This document shows positions 9,459 to 17,920 of a DNA stretch of 64,000 bases, piece after piece. The stretch lies in NCBI GenBank assembly GCA_003132025.1, contig PKWJ01000056.1, positions 20,737 to 84,736 of the forward strand, given 5' to 3'. The stretch is from Gammaproteobacteria bacterium (GTDB lineage Bacteria > Pseudomonadota > Gammaproteobacteria > Steroidobacterales > Steroidobacteraceae). Position 1 is the first letter of the stretch. Each line of letters starts with the position of its first letter. The notes under the pieces are model-generated. The model was not told where the DNA came from. It did not search any database and was given only the letters and a program-made list of their open reading frames with translations. Made by a program: the position numbers and the translations under genes.

Positions 9459-9464
9459 AGGAGG
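9459..9464 (+). promoter_or_regulatory. Ribosome-binding site fixing the lectin start
   Basis: A perfect AGGAGG lies four bases before the ATG at 9469. It favours this start over the in-frame ATG at 9442, which has no comparable site. Confidence 0.75.
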
Positions 9465-9468
9465 ACCT

Positions 9469-10578
9469 ATGCCGTTTGCAGGATGGACCAGTCTTGGCCA
9501 ACCAATGCCCCAAAGTGTTCTCTCTCACGCAACCGCACTCAATGCGGATGGCCGAGTTGAGGCCTTTGCTCTTGCCGCTCTACCCGAACAGCAGGCGGGC
9601 GCAATTTGGCATATCTGGCAGGGGGCAGGCGGCGAGGGTTGGTCGGCCTGGGCTGCGATGGTTCCGCCACTCGATCAACCGCTCATGCCTCTGGGCGCCA
9701 TAAGTGCCGGTCTGCAGAAGGACGGCCTGCTAAAAATGTTCACCCCAGCCGGTTCTCAGGTGCAGACTCAACAGAGCAATGGCTGGTCAAATAAGTGGCA
9801 ATACTTTTTTGTCTCCGCACCCGGATCTTCTACGACACCTGTCCAGAGTGCCACGCCCGTTCAGGTCAACTATTACGTGGTTGTTCACGAAAGCGACAAC
9901 AACATGAACGTCTTCGGAATTCCTACGATGTATCAATCGCCGCTAGCTCGCACATACCAGACGAACCGCTATTTCAACAATTATCACGGCTGGGCGCTCG
10001 TTGAGTCATTGGCGTCTCAGAATCCCCTCAATCTGATTGCAGAGGACTTCGATGCGACAAGAAACCAAGACGACCGCATGGAAGCCTTCGTTCGAATGTC
10101 TGACGATTGCCTATGGCACACCTGGCAAACGAAGCTTTTCAGTCAGTTCACTGATTACTATAAGTTTGACAACCCATCCGCGGACGTCGTGCTTGTTGGC
10201 CGCCCGGCGGCGGCGCAAAACGCGGACGGGCGTATTGAGGTTTGCATTCGCGGATCGGATGGCCAACTGTGGCATATCTGGCAGACGGCCATAAACAACG
10301 GATGGTCAACCTGGTCAGCCCTAGGAGGAACTCCCATTGGAGATCCCGTGATGGGATTGACGGCGGGTGGTCAACTTGTGGTCCTCGCGCAATTCCCGGA
10401 CGGCGCGCTTTGGCAGGTCTCTCAAATCGGCCAAAACGGAACACAAGGATGGGGCTCGTGGACGAGTAACGCCGCGGAATCCATCACGCATGTCACTCTG
10501 CAAAAGACGCTGAGCGGCAATCTACTGGCATTTATAAGCGCTGCGGGCGCTTTGTGGTTTCAGGAGATTACCGCCTAA
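9469..10578 (+). CDS. PLL-like seven-bladed beta-propeller lectin
   Basis: A 369-residue protein built of degenerate repeats of about 50 residues with the signature NADGRxEv...LWHIWQt...GWSxWxxLGG. Clear copies are NADGRIEVCIRGSDGQLWHI and NADGRVEAFALA; others are more diverged. Counting the N-terminal GWTSLGQP as closing the C-terminal strands gives seven blades, as in the Photorhabdus PLL fucose-binding lectins. There is no signal peptide or membrane helix, so it is cytoplasmic or released by another route. Family members bind fucose or methylated sugars and are linked to host interaction. It stands alone, divergent from the ThDP gene. Base composition looks less GC-rich than the glg operon, hinting at acquisition. 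Sugar specificity is not predictable here. Confidence 0.85.
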   Translation: MPFAGWTSLGQPMPQSVLSHATALNADGRVEAFALAALPEQQAGAIWHIWQGAGGEGWSAWAAMVPPLDQPLMPLGAISAGLQKDGLLKMFTPAGSQVQTQQSNGWSNKWQYFFVSAPGSSTTPVQSATPVQVNYYVVVHESDNNMNVFGIPTMYQSPLARTYQTNRYFNNYHGWALVESLASQNPLNLIAEDFDATRNQDDRMEAFVRMSDDCLWHTWQTKLFSQFTDYYKFDNPSADVVLVGRPAAAQNADGRIEVCIRGSDGQLWHIWQTAINNGWSTWSALGGTPIGDPVMGLTAGGQLVVLAQFPDGALWQVSQIGQNGTQGWGSWTSNAAESITHVTLQKTLSGNLLAFISAAGALWFQEITA

Positions 10579-10593
10579 GGCGGCAGCGCTCGT

Positions 10594-10681
10594 TCACACG
10601 ATCAAAGCGGCGGTCAGATACCTCTCTTCGAATATCTCCGCCGGCAGCGGCTTGCTGAAGATGTATCCTTGCATCTCGTCG
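10594..10681 (-). pseudogene. C-terminal scrap of an EAL-domain protein
   Basis: On the minus strand a short frame reads DEMQGYIFSKPLPAE and continues to IFEERYLTAALIV and a stop. This is the typical end of a c-di-GMP phosphodiesterase EAL domain (GCDxxQGYxFSxPLP). Upstream the similarity ends after a few residues with no start or catalytic part, so only the last 30 or so codons survive. It is a dead fragment in the spacer between the lectin and MFS genes. Confidence 0.7.
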
Positions 10682-10848
10682 CCGCTCAGTTCGAGACAGC
10701 AGCGCCAGCGACATCGGCTTTGCGTTGGCGCGCGCTACGGAAAGGCGCCATATGTGAGGCTGCGACCTTCTCCTAGGCGAGACGGTTGGTGCACCATTTG
10801 CTGGCCTCCCGCAAAGTCCCGCAACCACATCGCTCATCCGGTGTTCGG

Positions 10849-12066
10849 TCATGCCGCGCCAGCCAGCCGCCTGGGTTGCGTTGCCCGCGCCAATGCCGCG
10901 AATCCGGTGATGGCCAAAAGCGCCACCGCCGCCTCGCTGTACAGCATGGCGTTGGTGCCGTAGCGGTCATGGAACACGCCGTCTATATCGGTCATGGCGG
11001 CGATGGGCACATTGGAAGCCGCCGACAGCAGGTTGAACTTGGTCGCAGCCGCGCCCTTGCCGATGGCCTCGAGCACCACCGCCGAATAGCCGGCGTAACA
11101 GGCGCCCAGCACCAGGGCATAGGCCAGGGTGCAGACGCTGAATATCTCTGGAGTGCGAGGCAGCAGCGCCATCGCCACCGCCACCCCAGCCAGTGCCGCG
11201 CCGAAGACGCAATAGGCGATCCAGCGATCCATCCGGTCGCACAGAAACCCAGCCAGCACCGCGCCCACCAGACTGGCTATGCCGCTGAGCACGCCGGTCA
11301 CAAGCGCCACGATATCGGCGCCGGCGCGCCACTCGCCGGCGATGGCCGACCACACGCCGGATGCCCCGCCCGAACCGATAGGTAGCACCATCAGCACAAA
11401 GGCGAGCAGACCGAGGCGCGAACGCACCAATGCCCATACGTCCCTGGCGACATCCGCCAGACTTTCGACATAGCGCCGCCGGCGCGGTCCGCGCTCGGGC
11501 TCGTCCACCCACAAAAGCCCGGCGATGCAGGCAATGCACAACAGCCCCACCGCGGCCGCCGCTTCCCACGGCGCGGCAACGCGCTGCGCCAGATAGAGGC
11601 CAAGCCCGCCGCCGATGCCCGCGCCGCCCAGGTTCCCGGCCTGCGACCAGCCGGAGATCGCGCCCTTGCGCTCGTCCTCAATGCCATGAGCCATGAAAAG
11701 CTCGCTGGACATGCTGACCATGGTCGAGGCCACGCTGGATATCACGACCAGCAGGGTCAGCAGAACCGTGATGTTGCGCGTCGCGGAGACGAGTCCCAGT
11801 GCCAGGACAGTCAGTCCGGTGCTGAGCGCGCCAATCACATACCATTGCCTGGCGTTCAACAAGGTATCCACCAGCGGCGCCCAGATCATCTTCCAGGTCT
11901 GAGGCCAGACCGAAAGGGAAACAACGGCCGCCACGGCGGCGGTATGCATCCCGGCACGCGACAGGAGGAAGGCCAGGGTCACGGACACATAACCGCCCGA
12001 AACACCGAACGGCATCAGCAGCACCATGAAAACGGGGGCGGGGGTTCTGCGCCGGACGACATCCAT
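10849..12066 (-). CDS. MFS transporter, AmpG/PAT-like
   Basis: A 405-residue major facilitator with about twelve hydrophobic segments in two halves. The loop after helix 2 carries SLSVWPQTWKMIWAPLVDT, which resembles the KxxWAPLVD loop of AmpG/acetyl-CoA transporter-like MFS members that carry muropeptides, siderophores or other amphiphiles. A cytoplasmic loop between helices 6 and 7 is basic (ERGPRRRRYVE). I chose the ATG at 12066 because the first helix begins shortly after MDVVRRRTPAP. The frame extends 72 codons further, but that part looks non-coding. It has no operon partner, so the substrate is unknown. Confidence 0.85.
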   Translation of the reverse strand: MDVVRRRTPAPVFMVLLMPFGVSGGYVSVTLAFLLSRAGMHTAAVAAVVSLSVWPQTWKMIWAPLVDTLLNARQWYVIGALSTGLTVLALGLVSATRNITVLLTLLVVISSVASTMVSMSSELFMAHGIEDERKGAISGWSQAGNLGGAGIGGGLGLYLAQRVAAPWEAAAAVGLLCIACIAGLLWVDEPERGPRRRRYVESLADVARDVWALVRSRLGLLAFVLMVLPIGSGGASGVWSAIAGEWRAGADIVALVTGVLSGIASLVGAVLAGFLCDRMDRWIAYCVFGAALAGVAVAMALLPRTPEIFSVCTLAYALVLGACYAGYSAVVLEAIGKGAAATKFNLLSAASNVPIAAMTDIDGVFHDRYGTNAMLYSEAAVALLAITGFAALARATQPRRLAGAA

Positions 12067-12633
12067 TCGCACAGCGTAGCTTAGATGGGGCCCATAGAGG
12101 CGTATCGAAGGGTCGACCGGCTTAGCGGACGAGGCCAGACCCAGACGAACTTCACCTCTGGATCGAATGAATGGGTCCCGACCCGCTGATGAGAAAATCA
12201 ATGCGATGCTTTGCAGAGCCGAGGTAGCGTCCCCTTTGGTAGCACGCCTGGCTTGGCGGCGACCATCGCCATTTCGAAACATAATAGTTATGTACGGCTA
12301 CGCACAGACTTCGCAAGCCCCCGTTTAACATATTGGGCGCCTCCTAATCTACGGGCTGATGCGATATCAGCAACACAAGAGGAGCATCAGATCGTCGCGC
12401 TATAGGCCACCTATGACGGCGATTCACCGATCGAACCGGTCGGCACGTTTACATAACACGAGGCCTTAAGTTATTACGCGCCGCTCCACCCAAGCTGCAA
12501 CGAATCGCGAAGCAAAGCGCGACGGCGCAACCGCGCGCCGCGAACCCCTGTATGGCGTTACCGCGATCGTTCATCACAAGTAGCAGGTACCGCCTCTACG
12601 CACGCGACGTGCTGTAAGCTCTATCTATGCGCT
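12067..12633. other. Intergenic region between MFS and Calx-beta genes
   Basis: About 570 bp of divergent upstream DNA. Short frames are present but none has coding character or a ribosome site. No palindrome, terminator or RNA gene stood out on reading both strands. Confidence 0.4.
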
Positions 12634-13632
12634 ATGGGTTCGCACGAGGATCAGCCTGCACTACACATGACCTACAACGTGCAACATCGACTTGACGCTT
12701 TCGTGAATGGCGAATGTGGTCCGGAAGCATTAGCGCAAGAGTTGTCCGCTTTTTGCGGAACAACGCCAGACTCTACTTGGGACGTTCTATCGCTAATCGA
12801 TCAGTATCATCGTCGCGGCAAGTTGCCCGTTGCTCTGTTTCGAACGGTCAAACAGGATATCGAACGGCACGCGTTAGGGATTCAATGCCGCAACACAATC
12901 CGTGAGATCTCCGGCATTGCGAATTCTTCTGCCCGCCCTGTCGTAACCGCCGTTCCCCACAATTCCGGGGTAATCCAGGAGCAAACGCCGTCAGCAAAGG
13001 AACCGCGGATCGTCTCGCGTAGTCAGGCCACGGTTCATCCCGAGCGATTGGGGGTTGGTCCACGGCGACTGTTCGGGAGCGAACCGCCAAATGACGAAGC
13101 TGATGCTGCTGTCGATGTGCGCGAGCACTTACGCCGACGGCGGCGGATTACATTATCTCAAGCGGTGTTATCGGCCACCGTCGTATTCGGGGTTGGAGCA
13201 TCGCCAGCGCTTCGAGACTTGCCAAAGCACGTCGATGCGGGGAACGTGGCGCCAGCTGTTGCTGCGGCACCGATTTCCCAGATTGCTGAACCTGGAATAA
13301 TTACGCTGTCCGCCGACAGGTACGTCGTATTCCCCGGCAAGCGGAGTGCGGAGATAAATGTCCACCGAACCAGTGGCACTGGCGGTGATGTAAGCTTTGT
13401 ATGGTGGGCGGAAGCATCGGGGGCAAAACCTGGCAAGGACTACCTGTCGGGAAAGCCGAAGATAGCGCACATGCTCGAGGGAGTAGATTCCTTGCAGTTG
13501 TCGGTGTCGATTCTTGCCAATCCATTGCGAAAGCATACGGAATTGTTCTATGTGGTGATAGGCAAACCTGAAGGTGGTGCCTCACTCGGTGCGATCAGGC
13601 GCGCATCGGTATTTATCATGCGCCCCGATTAG
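12634..13632 (+). CDS. Calx-beta-like single-pass membrane protein
   Basis: A 332-residue protein in three parts. A cytoplasmic N-terminal region (1-165) includes an acidic-helical segment, EALAQELSAFCGTTPDSTW, and a low-complexity linker. A basic stretch RRRRR is followed by one hydrophobic helix (ITLSQAVLSATVVFGVGA, about 170-190). The extracytoplasmic C-terminal domain (about 225-330) has the pattern FVWWAEASGAKPGKDYLSG and then LSVSILAN, typical of Calx-beta-like beta sandwiches. The N-terminal part with a transmembrane anchor and outside sensor-like domain resembles anti-sigma or signalling architectures, but no sigma factor gene is adjacent. ATG at 12634 has only a weak ribosome site; ATG at 12667 is an alternative. 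Function is not assigned. Confidence 0.7.
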   Translation: MGSHEDQPALHMTYNVQHRLDAFVNGECGPEALAQELSAFCGTTPDSTWDVLSLIDQYHRRGKLPVALFRTVKQDIERHALGIQCRNTIREISGIANSSARPVVTAVPHNSGVIQEQTPSAKEPRIVSRSQATVHPERLGVGPRRLFGSEPPNDEADAAVDVREHLRRRRRITLSQAVLSATVVFGVGASPALRDLPKHVDAGNVAPAVAAAPISQIAEPGIITLSADRYVVFPGKRSAEINVHRTSGTGGDVSFVWWAEASGAKPGKDYLSGKPKIAHMLEGVDSLQLSVSILANPLRKHTELFYVVIGKPEGGASLGAIRRASVFIMRPD

Positions 13633-13664
13633 GAGTGTAGGCGCGCCGTTAGGAAGTCGGTTGG

Positions 13665-13760
13665 CGTGCCTACAACATCACGCCCGATCGCAGCAGCGGC
13701 ATCGGGAGCTGGAGCGACGCCGACGTGATGCACTACCTGTCGATAGGCCACGCTGACGCC
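13665..13760 (+). pseudogene. Cytochrome c fragment
   Basis: The plus-strand frame contains NITPDRSSGIGSWSDADV and then MHYLSIGHADA. This is the region between heme motifs in the membrane-bound cytochrome c subunits that partner molybdenum and PQQ dehydrogenases (consensus NITPDxxTGIGxWSDxxxxxYLxTGHA). No heme CxxCH motif, start codon or continuation is present, so it is a remnant of about 30 codons. It abuts the broken [2Fe-2S] subunit gene in opposite orientation. Confidence 0.75.
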
Positions 13761-13769
13761 GTATGCCAG

Positions 13770-14139
13770 CTATACCAGAGTCGGTCGGTGCTGTATTTTT
13801 TCAAGCAATGCCGTGGCAGACATCACTTGGCCGGACTGGCAACAGCCGCATTGCGGTATCTGCAGCGAAATCCAGGCGGCTTGTACCGCTTTCGCGGGCT
13901 TGCTCTGAAGGCCCTCGATGGTAGTGACCTGTCGTCCGGCCACGCCCGACAAGGGCATGACGCAAGAACGGATCGCTTGGCCATCCATGTGGACTGTACA
14001 CGCGCCCCACAGCGCCATGCCGCGCCCACATTTCGTGCCAGGCAGGCCCGCGAGCTCGCGCACGGCCCACAACAGCGGCATATTGGGGTCGGCATCCAGA
14101 GTCACGGGTTTGCCGTTAAGAACGAATGATGTGGACATG
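13770..14139 (-). pseudogene. Degenerate [2Fe-2S] subunit of an isoquinoline 1-oxidoreductase-like enzyme
   Basis: The 122-codon frame starts MSTSFVLNGKPVTLDADPN and follows the small iron-sulfur subunit of xanthine-oxidase-family dehydrogenases (IorA). The plant-ferredoxin-type cluster loop reads KCGRGMALWGACTVH. The family has GCGxxxCGACTVH, so two of the cluster cysteines are replaced by Arg and Trp. The second domain begins with CGCCQSGQVMSATALL but stops after about 14 more residues. The C-terminal CRCGTY cluster motif is missing. No large subunit follows. Loss of ligands plus truncation argues for a pseudogene; the upstream 16 codons of the same open frame are not part of the family. 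Confidence 0.8.
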
Positions 14140-14278
14140 ACTGACTCCGCGGGTACCACTGTGGTTCTACAAATTTTTCGGGCCACGCGGAAAGATGGTT
14201 GGGTACACGTGCTGAATGACGTCTGGCCGAGAATTGGTCATCCGGACTTGTAACGTGATGTTGGAATCTGTGCTCCCG

Positions 14279-15241
14279 TCAGTGACCCATGATGAAAGCC
14301 CATATGGCGTAGGCGCCGCAGATCGACGAACAATATCCGAAGCGATCGTACTGATCGTCAGAGCTGGCAGCACAGGGGAGGTCGGACACATTCCGGATGG
14401 AGACCCAGTTGGTGAAGGAAACCGCCTTGAGCGCGGAGGCTACATAGGCGTCGTTCTCATCGAGTGTGGCCCCAAGCGTTCGATAGGTGGCAATTCGGCC
14501 GCACTCATCGTCGCTGATGCGCGAATTGGTCACGACGTCGGTGAGACTGGTCCCCGAGGATTTGTAGTAGATCGATGGGGCACCGCTGGTTGTCTCGCGC
14601 CCACCCGTCGAAATAAGGCCACTGTTAAGGCAGGTATCTCTCTTGAGAATCTCTGCGTTGACATAGTCGTACCAATTGCTATACCCAGCCGGCGCGTTGT
14701 CTCCGACGACATTCGCCAGCCCCGTCAGCAGTAGCCCTTGTTGCTCCTTCGGCATCGTCAGGCCGAAACGAGCGCTGTTGGTGACGACTACGTCGCCGAG
14801 ATCGAGCAATTCCCAAATTCCACCGGCGGTGCCCGAGGTGATCACGGTCCCCACGTTGCGGCTTGCGCCTGCTCCGACAAGGCGCTCGAAAAATAGGGTC
14901 GTCTCCGAGGGCTGCAATTTGGGGTGAAATTCGCTCTTGAGGCAAAGAACGCTCTTGCCATTCACAGTCGCGCGAAAGAAATACGCGTGATAATCCTCTC
15001 CGGCAGGCTTCGGAAGATCACTGAAAAGAAGCGGGCTAAAGTTGTTGTCGTTCTCTCCGTTAAACTTGTAGAGACCTCTGCCGAAGACCAGGGCCATTCC
15101 TTGGGTCTCGGCCGCGGTCCAAGTGATGATGACAAAGTCCGACTTTGGCACCGCGGAGACGATGGCCTTGCTCGGGGCGCTAACATTGAGCTTCAAATCG
15201 ACTGCGGTAGTTGCCTGGCACGTGCTGCATTGAACGGGCAT
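14279..15241 (-). CDS. Nucleoside-phosphorylase-superfamily protein
   Basis: A 320-residue protein with the PNP/UDP-phosphorylase fold signature. An N-terminal sheet contains SDFVIITWTAAE. The phosphate/ribose loop VITSGTAGGIWELLDLGDVV lies near residue 137. The C-terminal segment ALKAVSFTNWVSIRNVSDLP corresponds to the base-binding and RxxSD helix region. It lacks a signal peptide. Closest in style to the stand-alone phosphorylase-superfamily proteins scattered in bacterial accessory regions rather than to housekeeping deoD/udp/mtn, which are shorter. The last residues (CSSICGAYAIWAFIMGH) are Cys-rich. Reaction is uncertain: nucleosidase, phosphorylase, or a signalling/effector role are all possible. 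It is a monocistron. Confidence 0.75.
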   Translation of the reverse strand: MPVQCSTCQATTAVDLKLNVSAPSKAIVSAVPKSDFVIITWTAAETQGMALVFGRGLYKFNGENDNNFSPLLFSDLPKPAGEDYHAYFFRATVNGKSVLCLKSEFHPKLQPSETTLFFERLVGAGASRNVGTVITSGTAGGIWELLDLGDVVVTNSARFGLTMPKEQQGLLLTGLANVVGDNAPAGYSNWYDYVNAEILKRDTCLNSGLISTGGRETTSGAPSIYYKSSGTSLTDVVTNSRISDDECGRIATYRTLGATLDENDAYVASALKAVSFTNWVSIRNVSDLPCAASSDDQYDRFGYCSSICGAYAIWAFIMGH

Positions 15242-15814
15242 GGTGTTCTCGGTGTTGATCTCAAGATTCGAGCGTTAATGGGCAATAGGCAGTCTCCGCA
15301 CGGACGCATTACGCGCGACTCAGTGCCTCGCCACTTACGACGCCGCCATTGGCTCGAGGGTCCTGCGGTCATCCCTCGGTTTCCTGAGAGCCGCCATCTG
15401 GCTCCTGCCCGAATGCACAATTCACTGTTGTGCCCCTTGCGCCGAAAAGCCTGAGCGTTCACACACTTACGCCGCTGCGGAAGCGTCGTATTATGGTAGT
15501 GGCGCTGGGATGGAAAGAGCAAGCGGGCGTCTGAATTTCTGTGGCACAACTGGTGCGTAGCGCTTGTTGACGAATTGGTCGCTCGTATCAAGAAAAGTGG
15601 AGCTTAGAACGTGAATGACCCTGGCACTTGTTCCAACAATAACCATCAATAAGCGATCTAGATGGCTTTCGAACGCGGGTATTTTCGAAGCTTCTCGGGT
15701 AGCGCTATTGCCGTTGGAGTCCAAGCTACTTCCGAGTCCGTTAGACTCTCGCCATCGATCAGCGCGTCTTCGAACGCGGAGCATACCGTCGACGCTGCTA
15801 CCCGAGGTGCATAA
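15242..15814. other. 573-bp intergenic region
   Basis: Divergent upstream DNA of the phosphorylase-like gene and the large membrane protein. No convincing coding frame, RNA gene or long repeat was found. A GAGGTG about six bases before the GTG at 15815 supports that start. Confidence 0.4.
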
Positions 15815-17443
15815 GTGAACACCGCTCTGTCGGCACCCGCTCCCGATCGGCGTGAGCATTTGGCATGGGTTGCTTGGCCAATCTCGGTTGGCCTCGTCTT
15901 TTTGCTGTGCTCGATTTCCTCGCCTATCTTCGAGACCAATGACGACGTCCACTTGTCGATGATCGCCCACGGGTATGGCATTGCCACCGGCGGATCGCCC
16001 CGACTGGTCTATTCGAACGTCCTGTGGGGGTATTTCATCCAACTAGTTCCGGAGATCTGGGGCGTGCCGGGTTACTCGCTGATCACTCTGGGAATCGTCG
16101 TCGTCGTCGGCGCCGTGGTCATCCGGAGCGTGCTCGCGACGCGAATCGGGATTGCAGGCGCGATCGCGGTACTGACGCTCGTCGTCGCGCGGGCAATCCT
16201 GATCCCGCAGTATACGATCAATGCCGGCTTGCTGATGGTGGCAGCCGTCGTGTGCTGGCACCGATTCGACAAGCAGGAATCCGGCGGGCGCTTAGCGCTA
16301 TGCGCAGGATGCTTGCTGGCCTACTGCAGTTTCTTGGTCCGTAGCCATGAGTTCCTGTTGGTGCTGGGCGTGGCGCTGCCGCTGCTGCCCTGGCGGTCGC
16401 TTTGGTTGCGACGTGACGCGAAAGTCGCGCTCATCCTGCTGGTGGTGGCAATCGGCGCATCGTCCATCCTCGATCACTTCGCGTACCGGGGCGCAGAGTG
16501 GGCAGAATTCAACAGATTCAACGCAGTCCGCATCCCATACAACGACTACGGTGCGGCAGAGCACCTCAAGGACAGACCGCAGATCCTGCGTCGCTACGGG
16601 TATACGGCCAATGACGTTGATCTGATCACGGACTGGTATTTCGAAGACCCAAAGATAGCCGACCCCGAGAAGCTGCAGTCGATGCTCCGCGAGTTGGGGC
16701 CGCTCGCCTTTCAGCCCGGCTCATTGGAAAAGGCCTGGAAGGGCGTCTCGGAGCTAGGGTCTTCCGATAAGCTGCTTCCGATCGTGTTGGCCGGCGTATT
16801 TCTCGCCGTGATGCGCCCGCGCTGGCGCATATTTTGGGTGTGGAGCCTCTGCCTCGGGGCACTATTTACGCTCGGTCTTTTGGGGCGCCCCGGTGTCACG
16901 CGTGTCTATGTCCCGCTGGTCGGACTGCTCCTGCTCGCACCGTTTCTGGACGATGGCGGTGTGCTCCTGGATTGCACCAAGGTTCGCCGCTGGACGATTA
17001 TCGGCGTCGTCCTCGTCGCGTCTTTGTTCAACGCGCAGACCGTCCTCGGGAACTCGCGAGGCCTGCGGAGCTGGTCCGAGGATGTCCGTGGCGGGCTCCG
17101 GCTCTTCCCCAGCGATGGGGTCGTCGTATGGGGCGGTAACTTTCCCTACGAGGCAGTGTATCCGGTCCTCGGCTCGTCCCCGAACTTTAGGAACTTGCAC
17201 CTGTACCTGCTCGATGACTTCACGCTGGCACCATATTCGGTCGCGACGACCGCGCGACAAAGTGGCCACGGATTCCTCGATCAGCTCGTCGATAAGCGCG
17301 GCGTACCGGTAGTAGTGAACGACTACGGTGCGGCGCTCCTCGAGACCTATTGTCGCGATAACCTCCACGGGATCTTCGATGTCCTCGTGAACCGCAACTA
17401 CGGTCAGGTCTGGGTCACGACTTTCCGGTGCCGGGTAGATTGA
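15815..17443 (+). CDS. Polytopic membrane protein, GT-C glycosyltransferase-like
   Basis: A 542-residue integral membrane protein with about ten hydrophobic helices over residues 15-400 and a soluble C-terminal domain (about 410-542). The first extracytoplasmic loop carries FETNDDVHLSMIAHGYG. An acidic pair soon after helix 1 is the hallmark position of polyprenyl-sugar-using GT-C glycosyltransferases, which suggests, without proving, sugar transfer onto a lipid or envelope polymer. A GTG start is preceded by GAGGTG. No polysaccharide gene is adjacent. It stands alone, and annotation tools would probably call it hypothetical. Confidence 0.7.
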   Translation: MNTALSAPAPDRREHLAWVAWPISVGLVFLLCSISSPIFETNDDVHLSMIAHGYGIATGGSPRLVYSNVLWGYFIQLVPEIWGVPGYSLITLGIVVVVGAVVIRSVLATRIGIAGAIAVLTLVVARAILIPQYTINAGLLMVAAVVCWHRFDKQESGGRLALCAGCLLAYCSFLVRSHEFLLVLGVALPLLPWRSLWLRRDAKVALILLVVAIGASSILDHFAYRGAEWAEFNRFNAVRIPYNDYGAAEHLKDRPQILRRYGYTANDVDLITDWYFEDPKIADPEKLQSMLRELGPLAFQPGSLEKAWKGVSELGSSDKLLPIVLAGVFLAVMRPRWRIFWVWSLCLGALFTLGLLGRPGVTRVYVPLVGLLLLAPFLDDGGVLLDCTKVRRWTIIGVVLVASLFNAQTVLGNSRGLRSWSEDVRGGLRLFPSDGVVVWGGNFPYEAVYPVLGSSPNFRNLHLYLLDDFTLAPYSVATTARQSGHGFLDQLVDKRGVPVVVNDYGAALLETYCRDNLHGIFDVLVNRNYGQVWVTTFRCRVD

Positions 17444-17920
17444 CGTGCCACCGCTCGAGGTAGACAGGTCACCTTGTGACGGTCCGTTCTGGCCGGCAGA
17501 CAGTACACTTCTTGATGGCATCGAGGCCTGAGCGTCAACGGGGTCGGATTCGGACTTAGTCGGAGTCGACTCCGGGATTGACTTTCGTGCGCGAGAGCGA
17601 CGTCATGCTTCCCTCTACATCAAAGTCCTGACCTCCGGGCGTTCCAACTACGATCGAGCTGATGCGAGAACTTTCGACCTCCTAGCTTTAACGTACGTAA
17701 TGGTCCCTTTCTTGAAGGCACTCCAGGTAGAGGTTCCTATAAACAATGATTCCCTGCAGCTGATGCCAACGGACAGGCGGGTCGAATTCGCGTGGCGCCG
17801 TATTATCGCAAGCGGGACATTGCACTCGGCTTGCCGATTAACAAACGGTAACTTTCGGAACCTTATGACGATCTGATGGGCCTATCTGCTAGGTCTGTCC
17901 AAACAATGGAGCGGAACGCT
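17444..17920. other. Intergenic region with a perfect 14-bp palindrome
   Basis: The spacer between the membrane protein and the CBS gene holds CGGAGTCGACTCCG at 17561-17574, a perfect inverted repeat within a run of related cgga/tcgg words. It has no following T-run, so it is more likely a protein site than an intrinsic terminator. Nothing else was recognised. Confidence 0.45.
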
